5,300 bases of DNA from an uncultured Alphaproteobacteria bacterium. GTDB taxonomy: Bacteria; Pseudomonadota; Alphaproteobacteria; RF32; CAG-239. The position numbers were made by a program, and so were the translations under genes. Below, one piece after another: positions 1 through 4,796 of the stretch (positions are counted from its first letter, which is position 1; each line of letters opens with the position of its first letter). The DNA lies in contig CALXTH010000091.1 of NCBI GenBank assembly GCA_944391365.1, positions 1 through 5,300 of the forward strand, in the 5' to 3' direction. The notes under the pieces were generated by a model, which saw only the letters and a program-made list of their open reading frames with translations, had not been told where the DNA came from and did no database searches.

Positions 1-10
1 GTGAGCCAAA

Positions 11-859
11 ATGGATGAAGATTTGAATAAAAGTTCAGAGCCGCAGGCGGTTAATCCGGCAGGCGCGCCGGGATTAAAGAAAATCAAACGGCCGATTAAA
101 CGCCCTGTTGCCGCGCCGATGGGCGGGGTGCCTTTGCCGCCGGGAGCTGCCGGAAACGGTGCTTTCAGGTTGAAAAAGATTAAGCGGCCGATAAAGCGGC
201 CGGTTATCAATCCGATGAGCGGCAGACCGCCTGGCGGAGAATCCGCGGCCGGGCAGGTTCCTGCCTCATCCATGGCTGTCGGCGGAGAAGATCCGTTTAC
301 GGCGGGGATTTTATCGGAAAGCAAAACGGAAACGACAGATGCCGAGATTAATAATATTTTGGACGCTCCGGCAGAGCCTCAGTCTTTTCAGTTGCCACAA
401 AAGCCGAGTGGACCGACATTCAGGCCGGAACAGCCCCGTTTTGTCAGTGACAGCGATTTGCAAGACACACCAGCGGCATCATCGTTTATTCAGGGAGATT
501 TATTCACCCGTCAGGCAGTTGGAATCGTCGGAATTGTCATGGTGCTTATCGGCTTTTTTATCGGAAAGTTTTTTTTTACGGAAGAAACTGTTGTTAGAGA
601 AGGGTTGCAAGGGGTTGTGGTTAACCCTGAAGTTCCTAAAGGGCGGGCTCGTTGCGGGATTGCGGAAAAAACGCAGGGATGTGTTTTGTATATTATGAAT
701 CCGCAGCGGCAGGATTTGCGCGCCAGAGATTTTTATGATTTAGCGTCTCAACTGACCGGACGGCAGCGTTTTGTGATTGAAACGGGAAATATGCGTTATT
801 CCAATACCAAAATCAGCCCGGGTGAAATTGTTCAACTCAATATTCCCCCGCTGCAATAG
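11..859 (+). CDS. Single-pass membrane protein with duplicated basic LKKIKRPIKRPV motif, function unknown
   Basis: A 282-residue protein that I do not recognise. Visible layout: a Pro/Gly-rich, strongly basic N-terminal region with two copies of an 18-residue motif starting LKKIKRPIKRPV (residues 22-39 and 54-71); an acidic, Pro/Ser-rich linker (about 90-165); one hydrophobic helix (about 169-189, VGIVGIVMVLIGFFIGKFFF); and a C-terminal domain of about 90 residues with Cys205 and Cys214. The charge pattern suggests a cytoplasmic N-terminus and a periplasmic C-terminal domain, in which the two cysteines could form a disulfide (inference). The start is the ATG at 11. An in-frame TGA lies at 2-4, perhaps the stop of an upstream gene, and no good Shine-Dalgarno site is seen in the ten bases available, so translational coupling is possible. 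It stops with TAG. The shape fits a bitopic part of an envelope or secretion apparatus, but nothing in the sequence fixes that role. Confidence 0.8.
   Translation: MDEDLNKSSEPQAVNPAGAPGLKKIKRPIKRPVAAPMGGVPLPPGAAGNGAFRLKKIKRPIKRPVINPMSGRPPGGESAAGQVPASSMAVGGEDPFTAGILSESKTETTDAEINNILDAPAEPQSFQLPQKPSGPTFRPEQPRFVSDSDLQDTPAASSFIQGDLFTRQAVGIVGIVMVLIGFFIGKFFFTEETVVREGLQGVVVNPEVPKGRARCGIAEKTQGCVLYIMNPQRQDLRARDFYDLASQLTGRQRFVIETGNMRYSNTKISPGEIVQLNIPPLQ
74..223 (+). repeat. In-gene duplication encoding two LKKIKRPIKRPV segments
   Basis: Two copies, at 74-127 and 170-223, encode LKKIKRPIKRPV followed by AAPMGG or INPMSG. The first 12 residues are identical, but the codons differ at many positions (for example ttaaagaaaatc against ttgaaaaagatt). 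The duplication is therefore old and the peptide has been kept by selection rather than copied recently. Each copy carries six Lys/Arg within 12 residues. Confidence 0.85.
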
Positions 860-863
860 GCGA

Positions 864-914
864 TACAAATTAACTAATGCCCGGTTCTTGTTTCAGAGAC
901 CGGGCATATTTGTA
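864..914. terminator. Hairpin between convergent genes, probable terminator
   Basis: ATGCCCGGT (877-885) pairs perfectly with ACCGGGCAT (899-907) around a 13-base loop. An outer arm, TACAAAT (864-870) with ATTTGTA (908-914), adds seven pairs with a bulge at 871-876. It lies in the 63-base gap between two genes that face each other. Neither side has a clean T-run directly after the stem, so intrinsic termination may be weak; the stem may serve as a transcript 3' end in both directions. Confidence 0.55.
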
Positions 915-922
915 AAAAAGAT

Positions 923-1843
923 TTAAAACGCAAAGACGGGGCGGACAGACAACATGGTTCCGGCAGCGCTTGCTTTACTGAATTCGTGCACCATGGTGAA
1001 ATAATTACTTGTGTTAGCCTGAAAAGCCCATGCGATATAGCGGGAATATTCTGTCGACGACCAAATTCCTTCATAACCAGAAGAAACATCTCCCAAAATT
1101 GTTCCTCCGGCTACACGAATACCATTATTAATTTTGGTAAAATTTGTTGTATTGTCAATATTGTCCAAAATGTCATGTGCCGGTAAGCACCATTTTTTAT
1201 TTCCGGCTTTATAATTATTTGCTGCATAAGCCGCCGCATAATCACTACCCAGAGCGACCAGTTTTTCTGTATTGTTACAGCTGGCACTGGCTGCTTTATC
1301 GGTAATTCCGGTGGTTGTCCCGTAAATTCCCCAAGCAATTTCTTTGGCAATGGGATTAATTGTCATCACCCAGCCATTTTGATTTGCATTTTTTTCATAA
1401 ACCACAACACCCAGCAATTCTTTATTAGTGAGCTTATTATTTGAGCAGCTACCGTCTGAATAAAATAGCGCTCCAACCTGACAGGTTGCATAATCTGGTT
1501 GAGTGTTTACTTTTTCACATTTTCCATTTTTCCAACCATAGCCGTCAGCACAATTACAATAGTTGAATTTTTCGTTGCAGCTATAATTGCTGCCGGTTTG
1601 GTTTTCTCCTGAACAAGTCAAAGTAAAACCAAGTTCTTGGCAAAGCTTATCTCTGACTTCCTCTTCATTCGCACCCAAACACGCCCATTTGTTGCCAAAA
1701 GGACATTTGACTCCTTTGCCGCCATTACAGGAGGTTTCGGTATAGCCCAAAGTGGTGCAGTCTTGCGTCGCCACACATTGAGCATTCACAGTTAAAGGAA
1801 TAAAGGACAGAGAAGTCCCTAAGAGTAAAAATTTAATATTCAT
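923..1843 (-). CDS. Secreted Cys-rich protein with C-terminal DUF1566/lectin-like domain
   Basis: A 306-residue protein. The start is the ATG at 1843-1841, which has AAGGA eight bases upstream; an ATG nine bases further out (1852-1850) overlaps that Shine-Dalgarno site and is rejected. Residues 1-21 form a signal peptide (NIKFLLLGTSLSFIPLTVNA) with probable cleavage after VNA. Residues 22-133 are Cys-rich, with 13 Cys, including an EGF-like segment CNEKFNYCNCADGYGWKNGKC at 89-109 (spelled here as one 21-residue span broken by context: C89, C96, C98, C109). Residues 140-306 resemble the DUF1566/Lcl C-terminal fold, related to C-type lectins: WCLPA at 218-222, WSSTEY at 261-266 and the terminal RPVFAF. 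The product is probably exported and disulfide-bonded, on the surface or released; a binding role is inferred, and its ligand is unknown. It stops with TAA and is transcribed alone. Confidence 0.82.
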   Translation of the reverse strand: MNIKFLLLGTSLSFIPLTVNAQCVATQDCTTLGYTETSCNGGKGVKCPFGNKWACLGANEEEVRDKLCQELGFTLTCSGENQTGSNYSCNEKFNYCNCADGYGWKNGKCEKVNTQPDYATCQVGALFYSDGSCSNNKLTNKELLGVVVYEKNANQNGWVMTINPIAKEIAWGIYGTTTGITDKAASASCNNTEKLVALGSDYAAAYAANNYKAGNKKWCLPAHDILDNIDNTTNFTKINNGIRVAGGTILGDVSSGYEGIWSSTEYSRYIAWAFQANTSNYFTMVHEFSKASAAGTMLSVRPVFAF

Positions 1844-1851
1844 AACACACA

Positions 1852-1856
1852 TCCTT
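1852..1856 (-). promoter_or_regulatory. Shine-Dalgarno site deciding the start of the secreted Cys-rich protein
   Basis: AAGGA on the minus strand lies eight bases before the ATG at 1843. It overlaps the alternative upstream ATG at 1852-1850, which rules that codon out as the efficient start. Confidence 0.7.
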
Positions 1857-1875
1857 CATAACATCACACCAGGAT

Positions 1876-1904
1876 AGTATATCATACTTTAAAATATTTG
1901 TAAA
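1876..1904 (-). promoter_or_regulatory. Sigma70-type promoter of the secreted Cys-rich protein gene
   Basis: On the minus strand, TTTACA (1904-1899; five of six to the -35 consensus) is separated by 17 bases from TATACT (1881-1876; five of six to the -10 consensus). The -10 is preceded by TGA, giving an extended -10. Transcription would begin near 1869, leaving a leader of about 26 bases that contains the Shine-Dalgarno site. Confidence 0.7.
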
Positions 1905-1989
1905 TCATAAATTCAGTAAAAAGACGAAAAATTATGTAAAAATCCTCTTCTGTTGTATAGGGCTGGAGAATATAGATATTTTTTTATAA

Positions 1990-2151
1990 ACCCTTCCTGT
2001 CCTCCCCTTAACGGAATTAAGGCAAACGGGCGCCGTTTGATTCGCCACCGAGGCGGTGGGGCCATCGGTTAGCTGTTGGTTGATCGGGGCAAAGAATGCG
2101 GTTCAGATTGTGCCAAGTAATGTTCTGTGTTTTAAGAACACAGGATTTTTT
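1990..2151 (+). ncRNA. Candidate structured small RNA (unidentified)
   Basis: This stretch has no credible protein gene but folds densely. Three hairpins follow one another almost without gaps: CCTTAA-cggaa-TTAAGG (2006-2022), CAAACGG-gcg-CCGTTTG (2023-2039) and CCACCG-agg-CGGTGG (2045-2059). An intrinsic terminator closes the region at 2123-2151. The neighbouring gene on the left is on the minus strand and transcribed away, so this plus-strand terminator needs another transcript to act on. TCCTGT (1995-2000) can also pair with ACAGGA (2140-2145), either as a closing stem or as a rival to the terminator. I could not match it to tmRNA, RNase P RNA, SRP RNA or a known riboswitch. The 5' end is uncertain: a TATAGA or TATAAA box near 1971-1990 is possible, but no good -35 box was found. 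Confidence 0.4.
2123..2151 (+). terminator. Rho-independent terminator of the candidate small RNA
   Basis: TTCTGTGTT (2123-2131) pairs with AACACAGGA (2137-2145), nine pairs including one G-U, around the loop TTAAG, and is followed directly by six T (2146-2151). No T-run follows the stem on the minus strand, so it acts on plus-strand transcripts. Confidence 0.75.
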
Positions 2152-2163
2152 GTAATCAGAAAG

Positions 2164-2200
2164 CAAAGGGTTGAAAAAAATTTCATCCTTTGTTTTATTT
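2164..2200 (+). terminator. Second, tandem plus-strand terminator-like hairpin
   Basis: CAAAGGGT (2164-2171) pairs with ATCCTTTG (2185-2192), eight pairs with one G-U, and the run TTTTATTT follows. It lies 13 bases after the first terminator and just before the promoter at 2223, so it may back up the first and insulate the next gene. Confidence 0.5.
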
Positions 2201-2222
2201 AAATATTTTATCGTCCGGTAAC

Positions 2223-2239
2223 TTGACAAAAATTGTCAA
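2223..2239. promoter_or_regulatory. Perfect 7-bp dyad over the -35 box, possible operator
   Basis: TTGACAA (2223-2229), AAA, TTGTCAA (2233-2239) form a perfect inverted repeat that covers the -35 box and half of the spacer. A dimeric repressor bound here would block RNA polymerase. The overlap is seen directly; the existence of a regulator is inferred, since half of the dyad is simply the -35 consensus. Confidence 0.45.
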
Positions 2240-2251
2240 ATATGCTATATT
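2223..2251 (+). promoter_or_regulatory. Near-consensus sigma70 promoter of the 2296 gene
   Basis: A perfect -35 box TTGACA (2223-2228), a 17-base spacer and TATATT (2246-2251; five of six) with an extended-type TGC just before it (2243-2245). Transcription should begin near 2258, giving an AT-rich leader of about 38 bases. Confidence 0.8.
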
Positions 2252-2295
2252 GTTTTTATCATTCATTATTTTGTTATTATTAAAAATATTAGCAT

Positions 2296-2979
2296 ATGAC
2301 TTTCAATAATTTGATTTTAACGGAAAATTGTGCGGCGAAGATCTTATTCAATAAAAACAGGGCAGCCAGAGCAATCAGAGAAAATACACCGAAATTGTAT
2401 CGTATCGACGATTTATTGCCTTCCAATGCTTTATCGCCTAAGACCTTTGTTGTGTGGGCCGTCAAGACCGGAGAAACGACTTATGCCGGTATTCTGATTG
2501 ATTCCGGAATCCGAAACGATGACGGGAACTGGGTTAACGCGGTCAGGATAAATTTCTGTGACATAAACATTCATGCCGAGTTGCTGGAAAATGATTTTGC
2601 GACACCTTATATCAAGGTTGTCAAGAATTCTCAAGGGCATTTGGGTTTGAAAAAAATTTTGCAAGTGAGTGAAGATCGCGAAGCGGCGCTCCTGTTGCAA
2701 AAGAAATTTCCGGATACACAAGGAAAACCGGTGGTTATGATTCGTACGCAAAAGAGAATCGGTACTTGTGGAAAATACAACACTTTCTGGGCGGTCTGGA
2801 GTGAAAATTGTTATAAAGCACTCAATCCGTATTCAGGAAACTGTTTTGTTTTTCTGCCACATGAGGTTCTTTGTGTGTTGGAAGCCGGAGAAAGATTTGA
2901 CGGAAATTATCGTCTTATCTGCAAGGAAAACAGAAAACCCCACTGGATTTTATGGAGAATAAAAAAAGAGGTTAGATAA
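2296..2979 (+). CDS. Hypothetical cytosolic protein, family not recognised
   Basis: A 227-residue protein that I cannot place. There is no signal peptide or membrane helix, so it is probably cytosolic. It is rich in Lys/Arg and aromatic residues, with six Trp and seven Cys. Local features are VVWAVKTGETTYAGILIDSG (about 52-71), GTCGKYNTFWAVWSENCY (about 156-173) and a basic end PHWILWRIKKEVR. The start is the ATG at 2296: an in-frame TAG lies at 2290-2292, and no Shine-Dalgarno site precedes the ATG, so initiation probably depends on the unstructured AT-rich leader. It is expressed alone, from the strong promoter at 2223, possibly under a repressor binding the overlapping dyad. Its TAA stop sits in the loop of the downstream terminator. 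Coding character is supported by the long uninterrupted frame and its own signals at both ends. Confidence 0.75.
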   Translation: MTFNNLILTENCAAKILFNKNRAARAIRENTPKLYRIDDLLPSNALSPKTFVVWAVKTGETTYAGILIDSGIRNDDGNWVNAVRINFCDINIHAELLENDFATPYIKVVKNSQGHLGLKKILQVSEDREAALLLQKKFPDTQGKPVVMIRTQKRIGTCGKYNTFWAVWSENCYKALNPYSGNCFVFLPHEVLCVLEAGERFDGNYRLICKENRKPHWILWRIKKEVR

Positions 2980-2994
2980 ATTCTAACCTCTTTT
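2964..2994. terminator. Bidirectional terminator shared by the 2296 gene and the psd-pssA operon
   Basis: GAGGTTAGA (2968-2976) pairs perfectly with TCTAACCTC (2982-2990) around TAAAT. An A-run before the stem and a T-run after it (TTTT at 2991-2994 on plus, seven T on minus) make it work both ways. The loop contains the TAA of the plus-strand gene. On the minus strand it begins six bases after the TAG at 3001-3003 that ends the full pssA frame. Confidence 0.85.
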
Positions 2995-3000
2995 CTTATG

Positions 3001-3093
3001 CTATTTTTCAGCCTCCCGTTTTAATTTTAAGAAATATAAGACACCAAACGGAATCGATAAGGCATACAGTCCGATACAAATTCCCAAGGTGAG
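3001..3093 (-). other. pssA: In-frame 3' remainder of pssA beyond the TGA (last helix and tail)
   Basis: In the pssA frame, 30 codons follow the TGA at 3096-3094 and end with TAG at 3003-3001. They begin LTLGICIGLYALSIPFGVLY and finish with a Lys/Arg-rich tail, KREAEK: a hydrophobic helix plus basic end, as expected at the C-terminus of this synthase family. With a Trp codon (TGG) in place of TGA the protein would be 258 residues, within the usual size range. The segment is translated only if the TGA is read through or is not real. Confidence 0.85.
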
Positions 3094-3777
3094 TCACGGA
3101 GCGCTCAGAATAAAGCTGGCAAAAGCCGCAACCAGCAGCATCATCGGAATAAACATATAGCCGGGGACACGCCATTTTTTGGTTGAAATGGTCGGGATAC
3201 GGCTGACCATCAGCAGCGCAACGATACACATCAGCGCGGCACAATAATAATTGTCCCGCAGCCAGAGCAAATCCGGGTTATCAAAAGAAACCATTATCGG
3301 GGTAATGCCCAAGGCAGCTGCCGCCGGCGCCGGAACTCCGACAAAAAAGTGGTGCCAGTACTCGGGCTGAGGTTCTTCATCAAGCATGGTATTGAAGCGA
3401 GCCAGACGCATGGCCATTCCGCAGGCAAACAGCAAGCAGAAAAACCAGCCGAAACGCGGAAAATCGTATAGTGTCCACTGATACATCAGAACGGCCGGTG
3501 CGACACCAAAGCTGACAAAATCAGACAGAGAATCCAGTTCGGCCCCAAATTTAGTTGAACCTTTCAGCATGCGGGCGACACGTCCGTCAAGTCCGTCAAA
3601 CAAAGCAGCCAGAAAAATGCAGACAACGGCTTTAATCCAGTCGTCCTGAATGGCATAACGAATAGAGGTTACCCCGGAGCACAAAGCCAGCATGGTGACA
3701 ATGTTCGGCACAATCTTACGGAAAGGCAGACCGGCCAGCCGGGGGCGGGTCGGCTGAAATTTTTTAAAATTTCCCAT
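3094..3777 (-). CDS. pssA: CDP-diacylglycerol--serine O-phosphatidyltransferase (phosphatidylserine synthase), cut short by TGA
   Basis: Integral inner-membrane enzyme that joins CDP-diacylglycerol and L-serine to give phosphatidylserine and CMP. The full CDP-alcohol phosphotransferase signature D-x2-DG-x2-AR-x8-G-x3-D-x3-D is present: Asp61, Asp64, Gly65, Ala68, Arg69, Gly78, Asp82 and Asp86; the Asp residues bind the metal and act in catalysis. Hydrophobic helices lie at about 23-43, 47-60, 88-101, 110-124, 145-164, 178-191 and 206-225. The ATG at 3777 overlaps the psd stop by one base (TAATG), with AAAGGAG ten bases upstream inside psd, so the two genes are coupled. The frame stops at TGA after FILSAP, 227 residues, short of the usual 240-290; the next 30 codons still encode the expected last helix. 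The catalytic part is intact, so the short form may keep activity, but that cannot be told from sequence. Confidence 0.93.
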   Translation of the reverse strand: MGNFKKFQPTRPRLAGLPFRKIVPNIVTMLALCSGVTSIRYAIQDDWIKAVVCIFLAALFDGLDGRVARMLKGSTKFGAELDSLSDFVSFGVAPAVLMYQWTLYDFPRFGWFFCLLFACGMAMRLARFNTMLDEEPQPEYWHHFFVGVPAPAAAALGITPIMVSFDNPDLLWLRDNYYCAALMCIVALLMVSRIPTISTKKWRVPGYMFIPMMLLVAAFASFILSAP

Positions 3778-4484
3778 TATCTGAGCACTCCTTTAACTGC
3801 CGGAGCCTCTGACATCAGGTTGGCGATGACCGTTTCACCGGCAACCATACTCTGCCCCAGGCAGACCTGAGGTTTGACATCAAGCGGAAGATAAACATCC
3901 AGCCGGGAACCAAAACGAATCATCCCGAAACGCTCACCGGCCTTGTATTCCTGCCCGACAGCCGCATCGCAAACAATCCGGCGGGCGACCAGGCCGGCAA
4001 TCTGAACAAAAGCAATCTCTTTTCCGCATTTGGTTTTCATAGCCAAAAGCTGACGCTCATTATCTTTGCTGGCTTTGTCAAGGGTTGCGTTGATGAACTT
4101 TCCGGGGACATAAACCGCTTTGGTCACGGCTCCTTCGGCCGGAGCGCGGTTGACATGGACATTAAACACACTCATAAACACACTGACCCGGGTAAATTTT
4201 TGTTTGTTCAGGCCGAGTTCTTCAGGCCCTTCGACTTCAGTAATCATCTGTACAATACCGTCGGCGGGGGAAACAACCACATTTTCAATTTCCGGCGTTA
4301 CCCGTTCGGGATCACGGAAAAAATAATAGCACCAAACGGTCAGAATCAACCCGAGCCAACCGAGCGGCGCCCATAGAATTGCCAGAAAAGCAGAGACTGC
4401 CGCAAAAATGCCGACAAACTTCCATCCTTCGTTATGGATATTCGGCATAAGATAGCGGCGCCAAGAGATATCTATTGTTTTCAT
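3777..4484 (-). CDS. psd: Phosphatidylserine decarboxylase proenzyme, short psd-B type
   Basis: Decarboxylates phosphatidylserine to phosphatidylethanolamine at the inner membrane, using a pyruvoyl group made by self-cleavage. At 235 residues it matches the short form typical of Alphaproteobacteria. Residues 23-56 form a hydrophobic hairpin that would anchor it, ending FFRDPER. SPADG (Asp75) and FNVHVNRAP (His110) are conserved motifs, and RFGSRLDVYLP (190-200) holds the cleavage site between Gly192 and Ser193; Ser193 would become the pyruvoyl group, giving a large beta chain of about 192 residues and a small alpha chain of about 43. The start is the ATG at 4484, preceded by AAGGA ten bases away. 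A TTG in the same frame at 4505 is possible but lacks a Shine-Dalgarno site. First gene of the psd-pssA operon; its TAA overlaps the pssA ATG. Confidence 0.96.
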   Translation of the reverse strand: MKTIDISWRRYLMPNIHNEGWKFVGIFAAVSAFLAILWAPLGWLGLILTVWCYYFFRDPERVTPEIENVVVSPADGIVQMITEVEGPEELGLNKQKFTRVSVFMSVFNVHVNRAPAEGAVTKAVYVPGKFINATLDKASKDNERQLLAMKTKCGKEIAFVQIAGLVARRIVCDAAVGQEYKAGERFGMIRFGSRLDVYLPLDVKPQVCLGQSMVAGETVIANLMSEAPAVKGVLR

Positions 4485-4507
4485 AATTTGAGAATCCTTA
4501 TTCAATA

Positions 4508-4563
4508 CTTAAGAGGTCGTCGCTGCCGTGACGCTGTCAACTGCCGCAGTCCGGCCTCTTAAG
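4508..4563. repeat. Multi-hairpin dyad in the psd leader region
   Basis: CTTAAGAGG (4508-4516) pairs perfectly with CCTCTTAAG (4555-4563), extended inward by two more pairs. Inside the loop two small hairpins sit side by side: TGAC-gct-GTCA (4529-4539) and ACTG-ccg-CAGT (4540-4550). Transcribed on the minus strand, this would form a branched structure about 24 bases before the psd start. It could be a leader control element or a dispersed intergenic repeat. No T-run follows the stem on either strand, so it is not a typical terminator. Confidence 0.6.
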
Positions 4564-4587
4564 GCAATTTAACTCGTTAGCTTTTTC

Positions 4588-4615
4588 AGTTTATTGTCTT
4601 TTAGAAAAAATACAA
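4588..4615 (-). promoter_or_regulatory. Possible promoter of the psd-pssA operon
   Basis: Minus-strand TTGTAT (4615-4610) lies 16 bases from TAAACT (4593-4588). Both are imperfect matches to the sigma70 boxes. Transcription from here would give a leader of about 95 bases that contains the multi-hairpin dyad. Confidence 0.35.
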
Positions 4616-4623
4616 GTTTTATC

Positions 4624-4652
4624 TTGCAATTATCGAAAATTGTCTGTATAAA
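4624..4652 (+). promoter_or_regulatory. Promoter of tRNA-Leu
   Basis: TTGCAA (4624-4629) and TATAAA (4647-4652; five of six to consensus) are separated by 17 bases. The predicted start near 4659 gives a short 5' leader of about 14 bases before the tRNA. Confidence 0.55.
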
Positions 4653-4672
4653 AACTTTGGTAGGACGGATAT

Positions 4673-4759
4673 GCACTTATGGCGGAACAGGTAGACGCTG
4701 CAGACTTAAAATCTGTTGTCCGCAAGGACGTGCCGGTTCGATTCCGGCTAAGTGCACCA
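4673..4759 (+). tRNA. tRNA-Leu (anticodon UAA)
   Basis: An 87-base class II tRNA with encoded CCA. The acceptor stem is GCACTTA (4673-4679) with TAAGTGC (4749-4755), the discriminator is A4756 as leucine tRNAs require, and CCA is at 4757-4759. The D-arm is GCG/CGC with GG in the loop. The anticodon loop CTTAAAA gives anticodon TAA, reading UUA. The long variable arm is GTCC-GCAA-GGAC, and the T-arm GCCGG-TTCGATT-CCGGC is perfect. It is transcribed alone, divergently from psd, with its own promoter and terminator. Confidence 0.97.
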
Positions 4760-4766
4760 TTATAAG

Positions 4767-4795
4767 AAAACGCTCTCAGAGAGAGCGTTTTTTTT
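4767..4795 (+). terminator. Rho-independent terminator after tRNA-Leu
   Basis: CGCTCTC (4771-4777) pairs with GAGAGCG (4781-4787) around AGA, extended by A-T pairs, and eight T follow (4788-4795). On the minus strand the stem is followed by TTTTC, so it may also stop the convergent gene whose TAA is at 4799-4797. Confidence 0.88.
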
Positions 4796-4796
4796 A

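Noticed and set aside
1777..1843. Lipoprotein signal for the secreted Cys-rich protein
   Set aside because: The sequence before the first Cys is TVNAQ-C, not a lipobox (L-[AS]-[GA]-C); VNA fits ordinary signal peptidase I cleavage.
2006..2070. Possible integron attC site (TTAAC ... GGTTAGC about 60 bases apart)
   Set aside because: The RYYYAAC and GTTRRRY core boxes do not match fully, and the interior forms three separate hairpins rather than one long imperfect hairpin.
1990..2151. tmRNA, RNase P RNA or SRP RNA
   Set aside because: The hallmark elements I know (the tmRNA tag frame and tRNA-like end, the RNase P GAGGAAAGTCC core, the SRP GGAAGNAGC loop region) are absent.
2017..2229. Minus-strand 70-codon frame across the structured intergenic region
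   Set aside because: It covers the hairpins, both terminators and part of the promoter of the next gene; it has no Shine-Dalgarno site and a composition unlike a protein.
2431..2751. Minus-strand 106-codon frame inside the 2296 gene
   Set aside because: It is antisense to a longer frame that has its own promoter and terminator.
3008..3244. Minus-strand 78-codon frame overlapping the end of pssA
   Set aside because: It is the +1-type shadow of pssA. The pssA frame itself continues sensibly past its TGA, so the break is a stop codon and not a frameshift.
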